NCBI GenBank assembly: GCA_900554345.1
Contig: USHH01000036.1
Location: forward strand, 1-14,730
Length of the DNA: 14,730 nt
Origin: an uncultured Bacteroidales bacterium
GTDB lineage: Bacteria > Bacteroidota > Bacteroidia > Bacteroidales > Muribaculaceae
Direction of reading: 5' to 3'
The position numbers and the translations under genes were made by a program. Position 1 is the stretch's first letter. Every line of letters starts with the position of its first letter. This document shows positions 14,584-14,730 of this stretch, in pieces. The notes under the pieces are model-generated. The model was not told the origin of the DNA and did no database searches. It saw only the letters and a list, made by a program, of their open reading frames with translations.

Positions 14584-14730
14584 TTATTTCTGATTTCCGG
14601 TTCTCAGATACTCTACCCAATTCTCGAGCGACGTGATATCCGTGCGGTCCCAGGCATAACCCCAGTAATATCTGAACGGCTTGCCGGGAGCTACTGTTGA
14701 AACCGCCAAAAGGGGACCATGCATAGGAAA
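14584..14730 (-). CDS. C-terminal 48 residues of an operon gene, possibly DUF4861-like
   Basis: An open frame enters from the right edge and stops with TAA at 14584-14586, seven bases before the BNR_4 start. The visible residues include VSTVAPGKPFRYYWGYAWDR and a final LENWVEYLRTGNQK. The GKPF-YYWG-AWDR pattern followed by a W-x-x-Y-L end resembles, from memory, the C-terminus of DUF4861 proteins found in Bacteroidota polysaccharide loci. With 48 residues this is only a suggestion. The tight spacing shows that it belongs to the same operon, so the promoter lies outside the window. Confidence 0.55.
   Translation of the reverse strand, partial: FPMHGPLLAVSTVAPGKPFRYYWGYAWDRTDITSLENWVEYLRTGNQK

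Overview
The window looks like chromosomal DNA of a gut-type Bacteroidota, most likely Bacteroidales and possibly Muribaculaceae. This is inferred from protein flavour, from several candidate promoter -7 boxes of the TAnnTTTG type, from the lack of Shine-Dalgarno sequences before starts, and from short operons with overlapping or nearly touching genes. Coding density is very high: the longest gene-free stretch is 195 bases. No rRNA, tRNA, CRISPR array, insertion sequence or prophage gene was seen.

Left part (1-3696). The first 497 codons of pyruvate phosphate dikinase (ppdK) run leftwards off the edge. A 195-base divergent promoter region separates it from a rightward pair: rlmD (23S rRNA uracil-5-methyltransferase) and a low-molecular-weight protein tyrosine phosphatase.

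Middle part (3702-8286, all minus strand). A four-gene operon reads purC, a secreted C1B (bleomycin-hydrolase/PepC type) peptidase, a HipA-like kinase, and a DUF3037 protein. It converges on the phosphatase gene with only 5 bases between stop codons. Upstream lies a single gene for a two-TM potassium-channel-like protein with its own terminator.

Right part (8438-14730, all minus strand). This is the most interesting region: a tightly packed operon of at least seven genes ending in a clean intrinsic terminator. In transcription order: the tail of a probable DUF4861-like protein, an exported BNR_4 beta-propeller (polysaccharide lyase/glycosidase type), a KduD-type SDR dehydrogenase, a PTS galactitol-type IIC permease with no IIA or IIB partner in the window, a KduI isomerase that carries a signal peptide, KDG kinase (kdgK) and KDPG aldolase (kdgA). 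Together they describe catabolism of 4,5-unsaturated uronates to pyruvate and glyceraldehyde 3-phosphate.

The unusual point is where the steps would occur. If the KduI signal peptide works, isomerisation of 5-keto-4-deoxyuronate would take place in the periplasm, and the orphan IIC protein would be the natural importer of the product for cytoplasmic KduD, KdgK and KdgA. I propose this as a testable, possibly undescribed variant of the uronate pathway. The gene identities are well supported; the localisation and transport steps are inference.
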